From Vesta saturnalis (Eukaryota; Arthropoda; Insecta; Coleoptera; Lampyridae): DNA of 64,000 bases. The notes beneath the pieces were generated by a model. That model saw only the letters and a list, made by a program, of their open reading frames with translations, ran no database searches and had not been told where the DNA came from. The position numbers and the translations under genes are program-made. Numbering within the stretch: the first letter of the stretch is position 1; every line of letters begins with the position of its first letter. The DNA lies in contig JARFJB010000650.1 in the NCBI GenBank assembly GCA_036346205.1, positions 1,343,001 through 1,407,000 on the forward strand. The letters run 5' to 3'. Positions 1 through 9,300 of this stretch are shown here, piece by piece.

Positions 1-26
1 TTCGTCATATATTGTATGTAACGTCA

Positions 27-174
27 CGCTTGTTATTTTTTTATAAAATTAGATAGCGGATAGCGTGTATTTTTTTAAGCTCTCTGTTGTTTTTGTTACT
101 CTGCCAATACAATTTTTTAAAGAAAAGTGTAGAAGATATATTGTGTTTGTTCAATTAATAAAAAAATTACATCA
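27..174 (+). mobile_element. 3' part of a Copia-type LTR (unit A)
   Basis: The segment ends ...ACATCA directly before a Copia-type primer binding site and is repeated at 24884-25028, where it precedes the same site. The order LTR end, PBS, gag-like ORF is that of a Ty1/Copia retrotransposon 5' end. The left end of the LTR is not identified: similarity between the two copies starts near base 27, while bases 1-26 differ. No 3' LTR is seen. Copia assignment rests on the PBS and the gag start; the LTR itself is not recognised as a named family. Confidence 0.55.
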
Positions 175-193
175 GGTTATAGGCCCAGATCAC
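175..193 (+). other. Copia-type primer binding site
   Basis: GGTTATAGGCCCAGATCAC follows the LTR end. It closely resembles the Drosophila copia primer site, which pairs with an internal part of initiator tRNA-Met (half-tRNA priming). The family comparison is from memory. An identical site lies at 25029-25047. Confidence 0.6.
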
Positions 194-233
194 GCAAAAG
201 TTTTTTTGTTGTGAAATATAAAGAATTAAAGTC

Positions 234-400
234 ATGAACAAAACTATAGAAGAAAACTTCCTTGAGCAAACACGTACAATGTCAACTTCAACTAGTTCAA
301 CTTTTGTGAGTTCCATTCCAAACATTATTAAATTAAAGGGAATAGAAAATTATCAAAGCTGGAGGTATGACATGGAAATCTCTTTGATGTTAGATCTGTA
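234..400 (+). pseudogene. Copia gag N-terminal stub (unit A)
   Basis: The translated start contains IIKLKGIENYQSW followed by YDMEISLML and DLYDCI. This is the typical N-terminal pattern of Copia Gag (a 'L.G..NY..W...M...L...DL...' block). Only about 55 residues look Gag-like; after that the ORF runs to 581 through unrelated sequence. Relative to the copy at 25088 it lacks about 55 bp after the DLYDCI block. No Copia protease, integrase or reverse transcriptase follows, so this is a 5' fragment. Confidence 0.6.
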
Positions 401-960
401 CGATTGCATAGGATACCCTCAGGTACCGTATCTTGAAAAGCGTAATTTGAACTTATTTGCAATAATTAAAATTGAAAAACCAAGCAATCGCCATGTGATT
501 TATCTTGACTTGACTGATAATAATGTCACTATTACTCAAATTACTTGCCTGCCTTACTTTAACTTTCCGGGCAATAATTAAAACATTAGCACTTATTTGA
601 TATTTAATTACTCGCAAACCTCAAACCTGATTAAGCGAAATGGCCGTCTAGTGTTAGGTACGTTAAGCTATCTAAATGAGATGGTCTGGATAAGGTACGT
701 GTTACATCATGCGGGGCAGGCAAAAAAAATGAAACTACTCAAATTAAAATCAACGAAATTGACGCACCGATGGTTCAGCCCATTAATCTACTATTGTGGG
801 AAACACCATTAAATCAGGTTAAAATGCGTACAAAATTATAACATTAAGAGAACAGCAGTTTAGTTACACCGAAACACAATAATGAAAAAAAAACATATAG
901 TCACATTCACAAATCATAAATAATCAAAATATAAATCATAATTTATTACATACAATTAAT
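401..960. other. Non-coding spacer shared by units A and B
   Basis: AT-rich sequence between the Copia gag stub and the P-type transposase fragment. It is nearly identical to 25335-25870. Short ORFs within it (for example 597-812) are conserved only because the DNA is duplicated. No protein family is recognised. Confidence 0.6.
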
Positions 961-963
961 GCT

Positions 964-1809
964 ATGTTGTATTTACATAAAATTATTTGTAAAAGACTAA
1001 ATTACATCTTAACTAGAACGTTTAACCAAGACGCTGCTCTAAAGAATTTTTTTGGGTTTGTTCGTTCTCATGGTGTTATAAATAGAAATCCTGGTGTGGC
1101 CAATTTTATAAACTCTTTCAAAGCGTTAGTAACGAACAATTTTATGTCTTCCCATTCACCAGGGTCTAATTGTCAACAGGACATGGCAGAAGGTGCTTTA
1201 GATGATTTGAGAGCTTTTGTTACTGGAGAGTATGTTGCTGGTATAATGCTCTTAGAGGAAAATATTAATATAATAATCCCATCCAATGTATAATACTCGA
1301 AAACAAAGTCGTGTTAGCAGAAATATAATATGTTATGTAGCAGGATATGTTTATAAAAAAATGAATTCAACAAGTCAAAAATTTTTCATGCATAGTATCA
1401 ACAGATACTGATATTAACGAATTTATCGAAGCTAGGCAGTATGAGAATTCATCTCTTTGCAAACCTGGCACCTATTTTTCTTACCTTGTTGGACAATCTG
1501 TATGCCGTGTATTGTATTGCTTGCCAAGAATGTGTCATTTAAATAATACAAAGAAAGTGTTTTCAAATATTACTAAACGGATTACCTTTTCAAGCTATTA
1601 ATTGTGAATATCATGACAATGGCATAAAGTTTTGTAATATTGTAACAAATTGTTTAATTTATTTTTGGTGTAAACAGGTTAATAATATTATAAAAGGAAA
1701 GGATAGCAGGTTTAAAAAATGTTTATTAACAAAACCTGAAAATTCATTGGTAGAGCCATTAAAGTTAAGCGCTTATAATAAATATGTTAATACAATAAAA
1801 AGAAAATAA
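964..1809 (+). pseudogene. P-element/THAP9-type transposase C-terminal half (unit A)
   Basis: The ORF 964-1293 contains TFNQDA, then FFGFVRSHGVINRNPGVANF, the conserved block of the RNase H-like/insertion domain of P-element and THAP9 transposases (the usual 'QDxLENFFGxIR..GxxNxNP'). Frameshifts then lead into a YVAGYVYKKM block (about 1335-1365), an EFIEARQYENSSL block and a C-terminal LSAYNKYVNTIKRK end at 1809. The N-terminal THAP domain and the first catalytic segment are absent. The same gene in unit B (25874-26318 plus 32826-33172) is split by a Gypsy insertion. Compared with unit B, copy A has an extra Ala after QDA and several stops. It is a dead remnant. Confidence 0.75.
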
Positions 1810-2271
1810 TATATTTGTGTTTTTTTGTAATGTCCTTTTCACAAAAGTTAATTGTGAACCGTATTGTAATACATTATACTACATAGCGTATTCTTTAGTT
1901 GGTGTAAAAAATAAATTTAAGATATATCTCTTGTTAGCCTATTCGTATAAAAATTGAAACAGATTAATTTCCAATAATGTAAATTTTGATGACAATACCA
2001 GAACTTAGTTCTCTGACAATATCTGAAGAACCAGTATACAATGAAAATAATATTTAAATTTGGCGGTTCTGGTAGTTAATTATCCGATCAAACACCAGAG
2101 GTAGCTGTATTTTGGTTGGGTGCCAACTTAAGTAGTTACGTTTCTATTGGGGATTTTTTTATGATTGTAATAAGGTTACTTCATGGTATTCACAAACTAG
2201 TACAATTTGTGATCGTATTTGTATATGCATATATTAATTACTCCATTTCTTTATATAAGTAACGCTTCCAG
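1810..2271. other. 5' flank of zinc-finger gene 1
   Basis: AT-rich and non-coding. Bases 1810-2192 are duplicated at about 33173-33570. The segment from about 2172 to the ATG is shared by all three zinc-finger genes (compare 14208-14328 and 37911-38015), so it is the conserved proximal flank and the best place for a promoter or 5' exon. It ends GCTTCCAG directly before the ATG, which also reads as a 3' splice acceptor. No TATA box at normal spacing is seen. Confidence 0.5.
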
Positions 2272-3744
2272 ATGTCTTCTGAGATTGATATGAAACTTGT
2301 TAAACTTGAACCCAAGGAGGAGGGATCGATACATTTGCTTTTAAGTAATAGACAGTTTATTCTAAATAATATAATAAAAGAAAATATCAGTACTGGTGAA
2401 GTAGATAACATAAATGTTATAATAAAAGAAGAAAATGAAGGTGCAATTGAAGTAGGTAATATAAGAGAAAGTAGTGTTGAACACGCTACAAATATAGTAC
2501 CTGCCTATGATCAAGCCGAGTGTTTAACAAACACAAAAGTAAAATACAATTTAAAAAATCACACTTCAAAACTCAAATGTGCACAATGTGACTATGTGAC
2601 AAAATCAAAAAAGTTTTTAATACAGCATACTACTTTAAGACACAATGTTAATTATAAATGTGAACAATGTGATTTTTCAACAAAATGGAAAACTAGTTTT
2701 AGAAGGCATAGTTTAGAACACAATAGTAGTGTTAAATACAGTTGTGAACATTGTGATTATAAAACAAAACGGAAATGTACCTTAATACGACATCTTGTTT
2801 TAAAACGCAATGATCATTATAATTATGAATGTGCACAATGTGATTTTACAACAAAATGGAAAGCGTATTTATTAAGGCATAATATAAAACACAACAATAG
2901 TGTTAATTATAAATGTGAACAATGTGATTTTTCAACAAAATGGAGAGCTAGTTTGAAAACGCATAGTTTAAAACACAATGATAGTGTTCATTATAAATGT
3001 GAACAATGTGATTTTTCAACAAAATGGAAACCTAATTTTACAAGGCATAGTTTAAAACACAATAGTAGTGTTAATTATAAATGTGAACAATGTGATTTTT
3101 CAACAAAATGGAAAGCTAATTTTATGAGGCATAGTTTAAAACACAATAGTAGTGTTAATTATAAATGTGAACAATGTGAATATTCTACAAATGTGAAACT
3201 GTACTTATTACAACATGTTGTAATACACTCTTCAAGAACTAAATACACTTGTGAACATTGTGATTATACAACAAAACGGAAACGTAACTTAATACGACAT
3301 ATTTTAAAACACAATGATAATTCTAATTATAAATGTGAACAATGTGATTTTACCACAAAATGGAAAGAATATTTATTAAAGCATAGTTTAAAACACAAAA
3401 GTGCTAATTATAAATGTGAACAATGTGATTATACAACAAATCAGAAAACTAGTTTAATACAGCACAGTTTGAATCACAATGATAGTATTAAGTATGAATG
3501 TAAACAGTGTGATTTTACGACAAATTGGAAAGCTAGTTTGAAAGCACATAGTTTAAAACACAACAATAGTGTTAATTATAAATGTGAACAATGTGATTTT
3601 ACAACGAAATGGAAAACTAGTTTAGTGCACCACAGTGTAAAACACAATAATATTGTTAATTATAAATGTGAACAATGTGATTATACTACCAAATGGAAAG
3701 GTAATTTAATAAAGCATATTTTAAGACACCATGATAAAATATAG
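2272..3744 (+). CDS. C2H2 zinc-finger protein 1 (14 fingers)
   Basis: Single ORF of 490 residues, probably a nuclear DNA-binding protein. Residues 1-95 are acidic, with MKLVKLEPKEE and VIIKEE; both contain psi-K-x-E matches, a possible SUMO-acceptor pattern. Residues about 102-490 are a tandem array of 14 C2H2 fingers of the form CxxCD[FY][ST]TKWKxxLxxHxLKH with NNSVNYK-type linkers. This is the 'CDYxTxxKxxLxxH' class seen in REST- and hunchback-like proteins rather than the TGEKP Kruppel class. Finger 3 lacks the last ligand (RHLVLKRND). There is no ZAD, BTB or KRAB domain. It is closest to 38016-39065, with five extra fingers. It ends HILRHHDKI at an early stop, and decayed fingers continue downstream. 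The ATG is chosen because it is shared by all three paralogues. No target can be inferred. Confidence 0.85.
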   Translation: MSSEIDMKLVKLEPKEEGSIHLLLSNRQFILNNIIKENISTGEVDNINVIIKEENEGAIEVGNIRESSVEHATNIVPAYDQAECLTNTKVKYNLKNHTSKLKCAQCDYVTKSKKFLIQHTTLRHNVNYKCEQCDFSTKWKTSFRRHSLEHNSSVKYSCEHCDYKTKRKCTLIRHLVLKRNDHYNYECAQCDFTTKWKAYLLRHNIKHNNSVNYKCEQCDFSTKWRASLKTHSLKHNDSVHYKCEQCDFSTKWKPNFTRHSLKHNSSVNYKCEQCDFSTKWKANFMRHSLKHNSSVNYKCEQCEYSTNVKLYLLQHVVIHSSRTKYTCEHCDYTTKRKRNLIRHILKHNDNSNYKCEQCDFTTKWKEYLLKHSLKHKSANYKCEQCDYTTNQKTSLIQHSLNHNDSIKYECKQCDFTTNWKASLKAHSLKHNNSVNYKCEQCDFTTKWKTSLVHHSVKHNNIVNYKCEQCDYTTKWKGNLIKHILRHHDKI

Positions 3745-4522
3745 AGCTAGTTGAACACAGCATAGGTTACAACACTGTTAGCATTAGGTAAGTATAAATG
3801 TGAAAAATGTGAGTGTTCCAGAAATATGAAACATTATTTAAAGGCCCCTACAGTAAAGTATTGCTCAAAAACTAAATACAATTGTGAACATAATGATTTT
3901 ATTACAAAATAGAAAGCCAGTTTAATACAGCATAATTTAAAACATAATTATAGTATAAATGTGAGTATTCTACAAATTGGAAATATTATTTTAAGTACTA
4001 TTCAACAGCTAAACAAATTTGTGAAGAATGGGATTTTATGGTCGAATGTAAAGCTAATTTAAAAAAAGCATATTTTAAAACAATGATACTGTTAAGTAAT
4101 TATAAATGTATAACAGCGTGACTATACGAAAAAAATGAAAGGCTTAATTTATACGGTATAGTTTAAAGTGATTGTTAGTGTTAATTATAAATATAATGTG
4201 ATTTTACAACAAAATGGAAAGCTTATTTAAATAATATAGTTTGAAACACTATGCTAGAGTTAATTGTAAATGTAAACAGTGAGTATTCCACAAACGTGAA
4301 ATAGTATGTAATAGCCCATGTAATAAAGCACTCGTTGAGAACTAAATGGAGTTGTGAACAATTTGATTATATGACAAAACAGAAAGGTTATTTTAAATAG
4401 GCATGGTTTAAATCCCAATGATAGTGTTAATTGTAAATGTGAATATTCTACAAAATAAACAGGAATTTAGTAAGACACAGTAGTATATACCAATGCAACC
4501 AATATAATTATACAGTGAAACA
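3745..4522 (+). pseudogene. Decayed zinc-finger tail of gene 1
   Basis: After the stop at 3742-3744, finger-like peptides continue in all frames: YKCEKCECSRNMKHYLK, YNCEHNDF, CEYSTNWK and similar, broken by stops and frameshifts. The same decayed order follows the other two genes (15535-15904 and 39066-39678 plus 44360-44493). The ancestral array was therefore longer and was shortened before the copies separated. Similarity to unit B ends near 4522. Confidence 0.75.
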
Positions 4523-4649
4523 ATAATACTTTTATTGTGGGCGAAGTATTTACATAATTTTATTTAAGTTACATTAATAATGATAACGATTTGCCCTTGA
4601 ATTTAATTAATAAGATAAAATTTAAGATGAAACAAGACTAAATTCATTT

Positions 4650-4688
4650 AACGTTTCGGTTTATTAAGTTCGTAAACCATTTTCAAAA
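4650..4688 (-). ncRNA. Degenerate hammerhead-like motif
   Basis: On the minus strand, TTGAAAAT is followed by a perfect 6-bp stem GGTTTA/TAAACC with a 9-nt loop, then GAAACG. This is the layout of a hammerhead core (CUGANGA, stem II, GAAA) with a damaged first box. It lies just 3' of a GIY-YIG remnant on the same strand, where Penelope-like elements are known to carry such motifs. Confidence 0.45.
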
Positions 4689-4789
4689 TAAAAGTACACA
4701 AGATTACATGACAGCTAATGTGATTTTGACTAATTGCACATTAATAAATTTGTGTAAAATTGAATATGTTAAACTTAAAATCGGTGTTA

Positions 4790-5040
4790 CTGAAGCAATT
4801 TTAAGGTTACTATATCCATCTGCATATTTAAAGATGGTTTTAGATGGTAAATATATAAAGCTTCCTTTATTCTAATATCATTGGCATTTTCAGGTCTATC
4901 CAATATAGTGAAGTCATTGCTGGTAATTTCATGATCTTGCTCAAGACGATGTTGAAACACAGCTGAATTGGGTATGGTTAAAGATCATTTTCTAAAACGA
5001 GGAGTTAACCCCAAATGTTCACAGCGTGGAACAGCAAAAT
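4790..5040 (-). pseudogene. Penelope-like GIY-YIG endonuclease C-terminal remnant
   Basis: Minus-strand translation gives HEITSNDFTILDRPENAND, then IKEALYIYHLKPSLN and a stop. This matches the C-terminal block of GIY-YIG nucleases in Penelope-like retroelements ('..ILDRE....R.I.EALYI....P.LN'). The GIY and YIG motifs are not found upstream, so only the last ~60 residues are supported. It differs in sequence from the Penelope-like element at 33731-37000 and would be a separate family. No known gene occupies 5041-5190. Confidence 0.55.
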
Positions 5041-5190
5041 GCCTTCGGGTTTTCTCAAGGTACTATCGTGGACAAAAAAAAAACTAGGACAAGTCTTGCA
5101 AAGCATTTTTACTTAAATTCAGCTGTTTAAATCTGACTTTTTAGTTACTCTTGTCTGTCATTTCAGAATTATATTTGACAAAAGTTTAAA

Positions 5191-5775
5191 ATGCCTGTTG
5201 TTAATAGTTTTGATAAGGCTGGCATAATTTCAAAAGTTGAAGACGGATGGTCTATGTGAACAATTGCTCTTCATTACAATATCAGCAAGAATACTGCATT
5301 AAATATTATACAAAAATGGAGACGAGGTGGTAACATAAACAGAAGGCCTGGATCGGGGTGACCGAAAATATCAACTCCTCGGCAAGATCTAGGTTTAATA
5401 GATGTTAAGAATAAATTACGCTGTCGTGTAGCATCAAGAAAACTTTTCTGAATGACACCCATAAAGAGATTTGCTCTACAGTATATGTTATTTGATCACG
5501 ATTTTTTGGAACTGTATAATATTTACACATGAAAAAACTTTCCAATCATGTCCAAATGGTGCGCTTCGAGTTCACCGACCTGCCAGAACCAGATATGATG
5601 GAAAAATTTATAAGTAATTCAGATAGAAGTCACCGTTTTTCTGTGAACGTATGGGGTTCGATTTCAGCCAGTGGACCTTTGGTGTTATGGCATATCGAAA
5701 ACAGATGTAATAGTGAAGAATATATTCAAATTTTAAATAATATCATGCTACCTTCCGTTTCGCACTTATTATAAT
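5191..5775 (+). pseudogene. Tc1-like transposase fragment A
   Basis: From the ATG at 5191 the translation begins VVNSFDKAGIISKVEDG, then HYNISKNTALNIIQKW, a Tc1-type helix-turn-helix with two stops. After a shortened linker comes IFTHEKTFQS (the family has IFTDEKTFQS, so the first catalytic Asp reads His), then VNVWGSISASGPLVLWHIE and ILNNIMLPSVSHLL. It stops being Tc1-like near 5773. It encodes part of a cut-and-paste transposase of the Tc1/mariner superfamily and is dead. Confidence 0.75.
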
Positions 5776-5918
5776 TTCTGTTTTTTTTCTGTTATTATAA
5801 TTAAATCAACTAGGTATATTTTTAATTATTGTTTAATAGGGTATACTTTGTTTATGGTTTTATAACTTAAAATGTTTTCGTCTCCGTAAAATATTAGATT
5901 ATGTTTACGTCACACGTA

Positions 5919-8312
5919 TGGGGGAATGCCGCGCATTAGCCGTGGGGTAAAACCGCGCACCCTGTTTTGTTGAAATATTAATTCCGAAATGAAATAAACC
6001 TATTTTGAAGGCATTTTCAGTAAGAATTAGCTTTAAAATGAGTCTTAAAAATATTTTTTTATTTTAGATGCCTAGAAATTATAATAGGAAAACTGAGAAA
6101 GGTTTGTGGAATGCAGAGCACATGGAAGCCGCACTTGCAGCTATCCGAGGGGTCGAGCTAAACGAGAAGTAAGTAGAGCTATTGGAATTCCAGAATCTAC
6201 TCTTCGTGATCGACTAAAAACAGGAAACACTGCAATGCCAAAACTAGGAAGAAATCTAAAGAACAAGAGGAAGCATTAGCGGGACGTACTGTAACCTTAG
6301 CCAAAATGTTTTTTGGTATAACATTTACAGAACTTCGGAAAGCGGCGTACGATTTTGCGCAATCCAATGGAATACCACATAAATTTAGTGATACAACTAA
6401 ATTGGCTGGTAGAGATTGGGCTACATTATTTTTAAAACGGCAGCCTCAGATATCATTACGAAAACCAGAGGGAACCAGTATCAATCGTGTAAATGCTTTC
6501 AACAAGCCCGAAGTAGACCGTTTTTTTGAAAACCTTTTAACAGTTTTTGAAAAATATAAATTTCCTGAAACTAAAATTTTCAATGTTGATGAGACGGGGA
6601 TTTCCACCGCACAAAAACCAGGACGTATATTAGCCCCCAAGGGCCCTTATTTCGTGGGAGCGGGGAAAGAACGTTACAGTTGTGTGTGGCGTCAGTGCAG
6701 CTGGGCAATTTATTCCCCCGATGTTTATTTTTCCACGGGGGCGAATGAACATTCAATTAACAAAAAATGGACCTGTGGGTGCAAAATATACGTGCTCCAA
6801 GAATGGCTGGATCAATGAAGGTCTATTTCTTGAATGGGTTAAACATTTTCAAGCACAAGTAAAGTCGACGATAGAGGATCCAGTTTTACTGTTGCTTGAT
6901 AACCATACGAGTCACATTGCTCTAAATATTTATGAATATTATAAAAGTAACGGAATTGTAATGGTGTCCATACCTCCGCACACTTCTCACCGTCTACAAC
7001 CTTTAGATTTGGCATTTTTTGGGCCACTGAAGAATGCTTTTAACAAGGAGTGCGATTTATATTTGAAAACCCACCCTTACCAAAAAATTACACACTACGA
7101 ATTAGCTGAAATTTTCAATAGGGCCTATGTTAAAGTTGGAACGATGGATAAAGGGTATCAGGTTTTCGAGCAGCCGGAATTTGGCCTATGAATCCAGATA
7201 AGTTTTCTCCAGAGGATTTTCTCCCCGTAAATATTATGGACGTGACAAATATTGCGGCTCCAGTTAATCTGGATGAATCAGCAACTACTGATGGGATTGA
7301 GGAAGTAAGTGATGAAAATATGGTGCCGCAAGCTGGACCTTCAAGTGCACCAGACGTTATAATTACTAAAAAGAAAAAAATTACTGACATTTTACCACTT
7401 CCAAAAGTTCAACTTAGCGCAACATCGAGTAGGAGGAAAAAACAGCATTCAGAAATTTTAACTGCTACTCCATTTAAAAAGGAGTTGGAAGACAAAAATG
7501 AGAAAAGGCTTCGTAAAAATCTACGGAATAAAAAATCTGAAAAAGCCTCCCAGCCCAAATCTTTCAAGAAAAGTAGAGACACTGCCAAAAAGACAAACAA
7601 AAAGGCTCAGTTACATGACACTGACTCTAATTCAAATGGCAGTGTTGATGAAGATATGATCTGTGATGACAATGATGATGATGACGTTGAAGAAATAAAT
7701 GCTGAGCACGACAAACATAATGATATATGCTTGATTTGCGGCAAATTTGGTAGGGACAACGAATTGTGGTACCGTTGTATAAGCTGTTCCAACTGGTGCC
7801 ACGCAGAGTGTAGTGGATGGTCATCGGCCAAAAATTACACATAGGACAATTGTGTTCCTGAGCGAGTGAAAATCTCTAAAAACAGTTATCACTTTAAAAT
7901 CAGTGTCATTTGTGTTTAACCTACTTTGAAATTAATTTTTTAACCTTAACCCAGAGATATTTTTTATTTTTTATATCATTATATAAAATATATAGCTCTC
8001 CATGTATGTTTTTTTACTGCAAAGTGCCTTAATATAACATAATTACTTAGTAAAACAACATTTTATTATTTAAAATAGGAATTCTGCGATTTTTCTCACA
8101 TGCGCGTCATTACCCCAAGGTGTTGGGTAATACCGTGCATCATCATCTCAAAAAAAAATTTTTTTTTCAAAACGGCTTGTTAATAGGACTGTTAGACAGT
8201 TAGTTTCCCTACTATGTATACTACAACATATTAAAAAACCAAAGTTAATGACCCTAAGATGTCCTGTAAATTCAACTCAAAGTTATGTGCGCACCATTAC
8301 CCCACCTTCCCC
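5919..8312 (+). mobile_element. pogo/Tigger-like DNA transposon
   Basis: A 2.39-kb element flanked by TA on both sides (5917-5918 and 8313-8314). The ends are TGGGGGAA... and ...TTCCCC, with repeated sub-terminal GGGGTAA/ACCGCGCA-type blocks near both ends. It carries one transposase gene (6068-7844). The TA target duplication fits the Tc1/pogo superfamily. About 145 bp of unassigned sequence (5774-5918) separates it from Tc1 fragment A; fragment B starts directly at its right end. Confidence 0.7.
6068..7844 (+). pseudogene. pogo/jerky-type DDE transposase with C-terminal PHD-like finger
   Basis: In order: an N-terminal psq/CENP-B-type helix-turn-helix (PRNYNRKTEKGLW... then IPESTLRDRLK, about 6068-6220); a CENP-B-like middle (AYDFAQSNGIPHKF); the DDE catalytic domain with IFNVDETGIST (Asp 1, about 6575), LLLLDNHTSH (Asp 2, about 6890) and RLQPLDLAFFGPLK (Asp 3, about 7000); then LNPDKF-type sequence, an acidic and lysine-rich linker, and a CLICGKFGRDNELWYRCISC finger (7728-7820) like a PHD finger. 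All three catalytic aspartates are present. It is broken by frameshifts near 6160-6300, 6670 and 7190. PHD tails on insect jerky-type transposases are known to me as a recurrent arrangement. Confidence 0.8.
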
Positions 8313-8590
8313 TAATATTTACAGATGAAAAAACTTTCCAATGATGTCCAAATGGTGCGCTTCGATTTTACCGACCTGCCAGAACTAGATATGATTAAAA
8401 ATATATAAGTAATTCAGATAGAAATCGCCGTTTTTCTGTGAACGTATGGGGTTCGATTTCAGGCAGTGGACCTGGGGTCTTATGGCATATCGAAAACAGA
8501 TGTAATAGTGAAGAATATACTCGAATTTTAAATAATATCATGCTACCCTTTGTCTCGCACTTATTTCCAAATGAAGATTTTATATTTCAT
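8313..8590 (+). pseudogene. Tc1-like transposase fragment B
   Basis: About 255 bp repeats 5518-5773 (IFTDEKTFQ with the catalytic Asp kept here, VNVWGSISGSGP, ILNNIMLPFVSHLFPNEDF) and continues slightly further, to FIFHSD. It begins exactly at the right TA of the pogo element. A TAGTGATGGGAAAATTCCGG sequence at 8590 marks the likely start of the neighbouring old hAT. Confidence 0.7.
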
Positions 8591-9220
8591 AGTGATGGGA
8601 AAATTCCGGAAAAATAAATATTTCGGGAAATTACCTTTTGAAAATTCTGGTAATTTTCGGATTATTTAAAAAAAAATTTTTCTTTTTTTATCGGATTTGT
8701 ATTGGAAAGAGCTTTACAAAAATATATACATTGTAGTGTAAATGTATACAAAATATAGGATAAAATTAAAATTTAAAATATAAATTTCCATTATTGCCAA
8801 CTAGTATAACTTCAAAGTACCATAACAACTTGTATAATATTTAAATATTACGTTATTACTATGCTGTTAATTTATTTATTCTGAAGTAAATTACCAATTT
8901 TTAAGAATTATAATTTTAGGTTGTGATGGTTGATTCTGATTACATAAATTTTCTGTTTTAAGTTCTGCAACTTCTTCTTGCCTTGGATCGAAAAAGTTGT
9001 CTAATGTTTGTATTGTATTGCCATTGTCACTTGCATCCATACTTTCATCTTGATTGTGACTTTCATCTTCCTCTAAGGTTTCACTCTCATCAACAATGAT
9101 TTCATCTGTCTCATAATTGTCTTCACTTTCTTCATCTCTTAAATAAGATAATTCGTCTTCATTCGCATTTCTCTCAATATGTTCATCTTTTTTATTCGCG
9201 GTTTTCAAAATGCCTTCTAT
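8590..9220 (-). pseudogene. Old hAT transposon, transposase C-terminus (left part)
   Basis: TAGTGATGGGAAAATTCCGG at 8590 looks like a hAT terminal inverted repeat. The minus-strand ORF tail (about 9220 to 8891) is the acidic extreme C-terminus: ILKTANKKDEHIERNANEDE, then a Glu/Asp-rich stretch. Its upstream continuation lies beyond the younger hAT, at 12481-12730 (RNRLTMERTEKLVFVKHNL, the hAT dimerisation end). Bases 8595-8890 are AT-rich element sequence without coding signal. Confidence 0.6.
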
Positions 9221-9300
9221 CAAGGGCGTACGCAGCTTTTTAACTAGGGGGGGGGGGGGCAAAATTAAAATTGTTTGGAAACACTTTTAATATTTATTGC

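Noticed and set aside
597..812. ORF conserved between units A (597-812) and B (25512-25724) as a gene
   Set aside because: Conservation is explained by the segmental duplication. It has a non-ATG start and no recognisable family.
2250..2260. TTATATAAG as TATA box of zinc-finger gene 1
   Set aside because: It lies only ~15 bp before the ATG, so the usual start site would fall inside the ORF; gene 2 has no matching box at that spacing with the same sequence.
2600..3740. Repeated ~84-bp units as a CRISPR array or satellite
   Set aside because: The periodicity is the zinc-finger coding module (28 codons), stays in frame and keeps the Cys and His codons.
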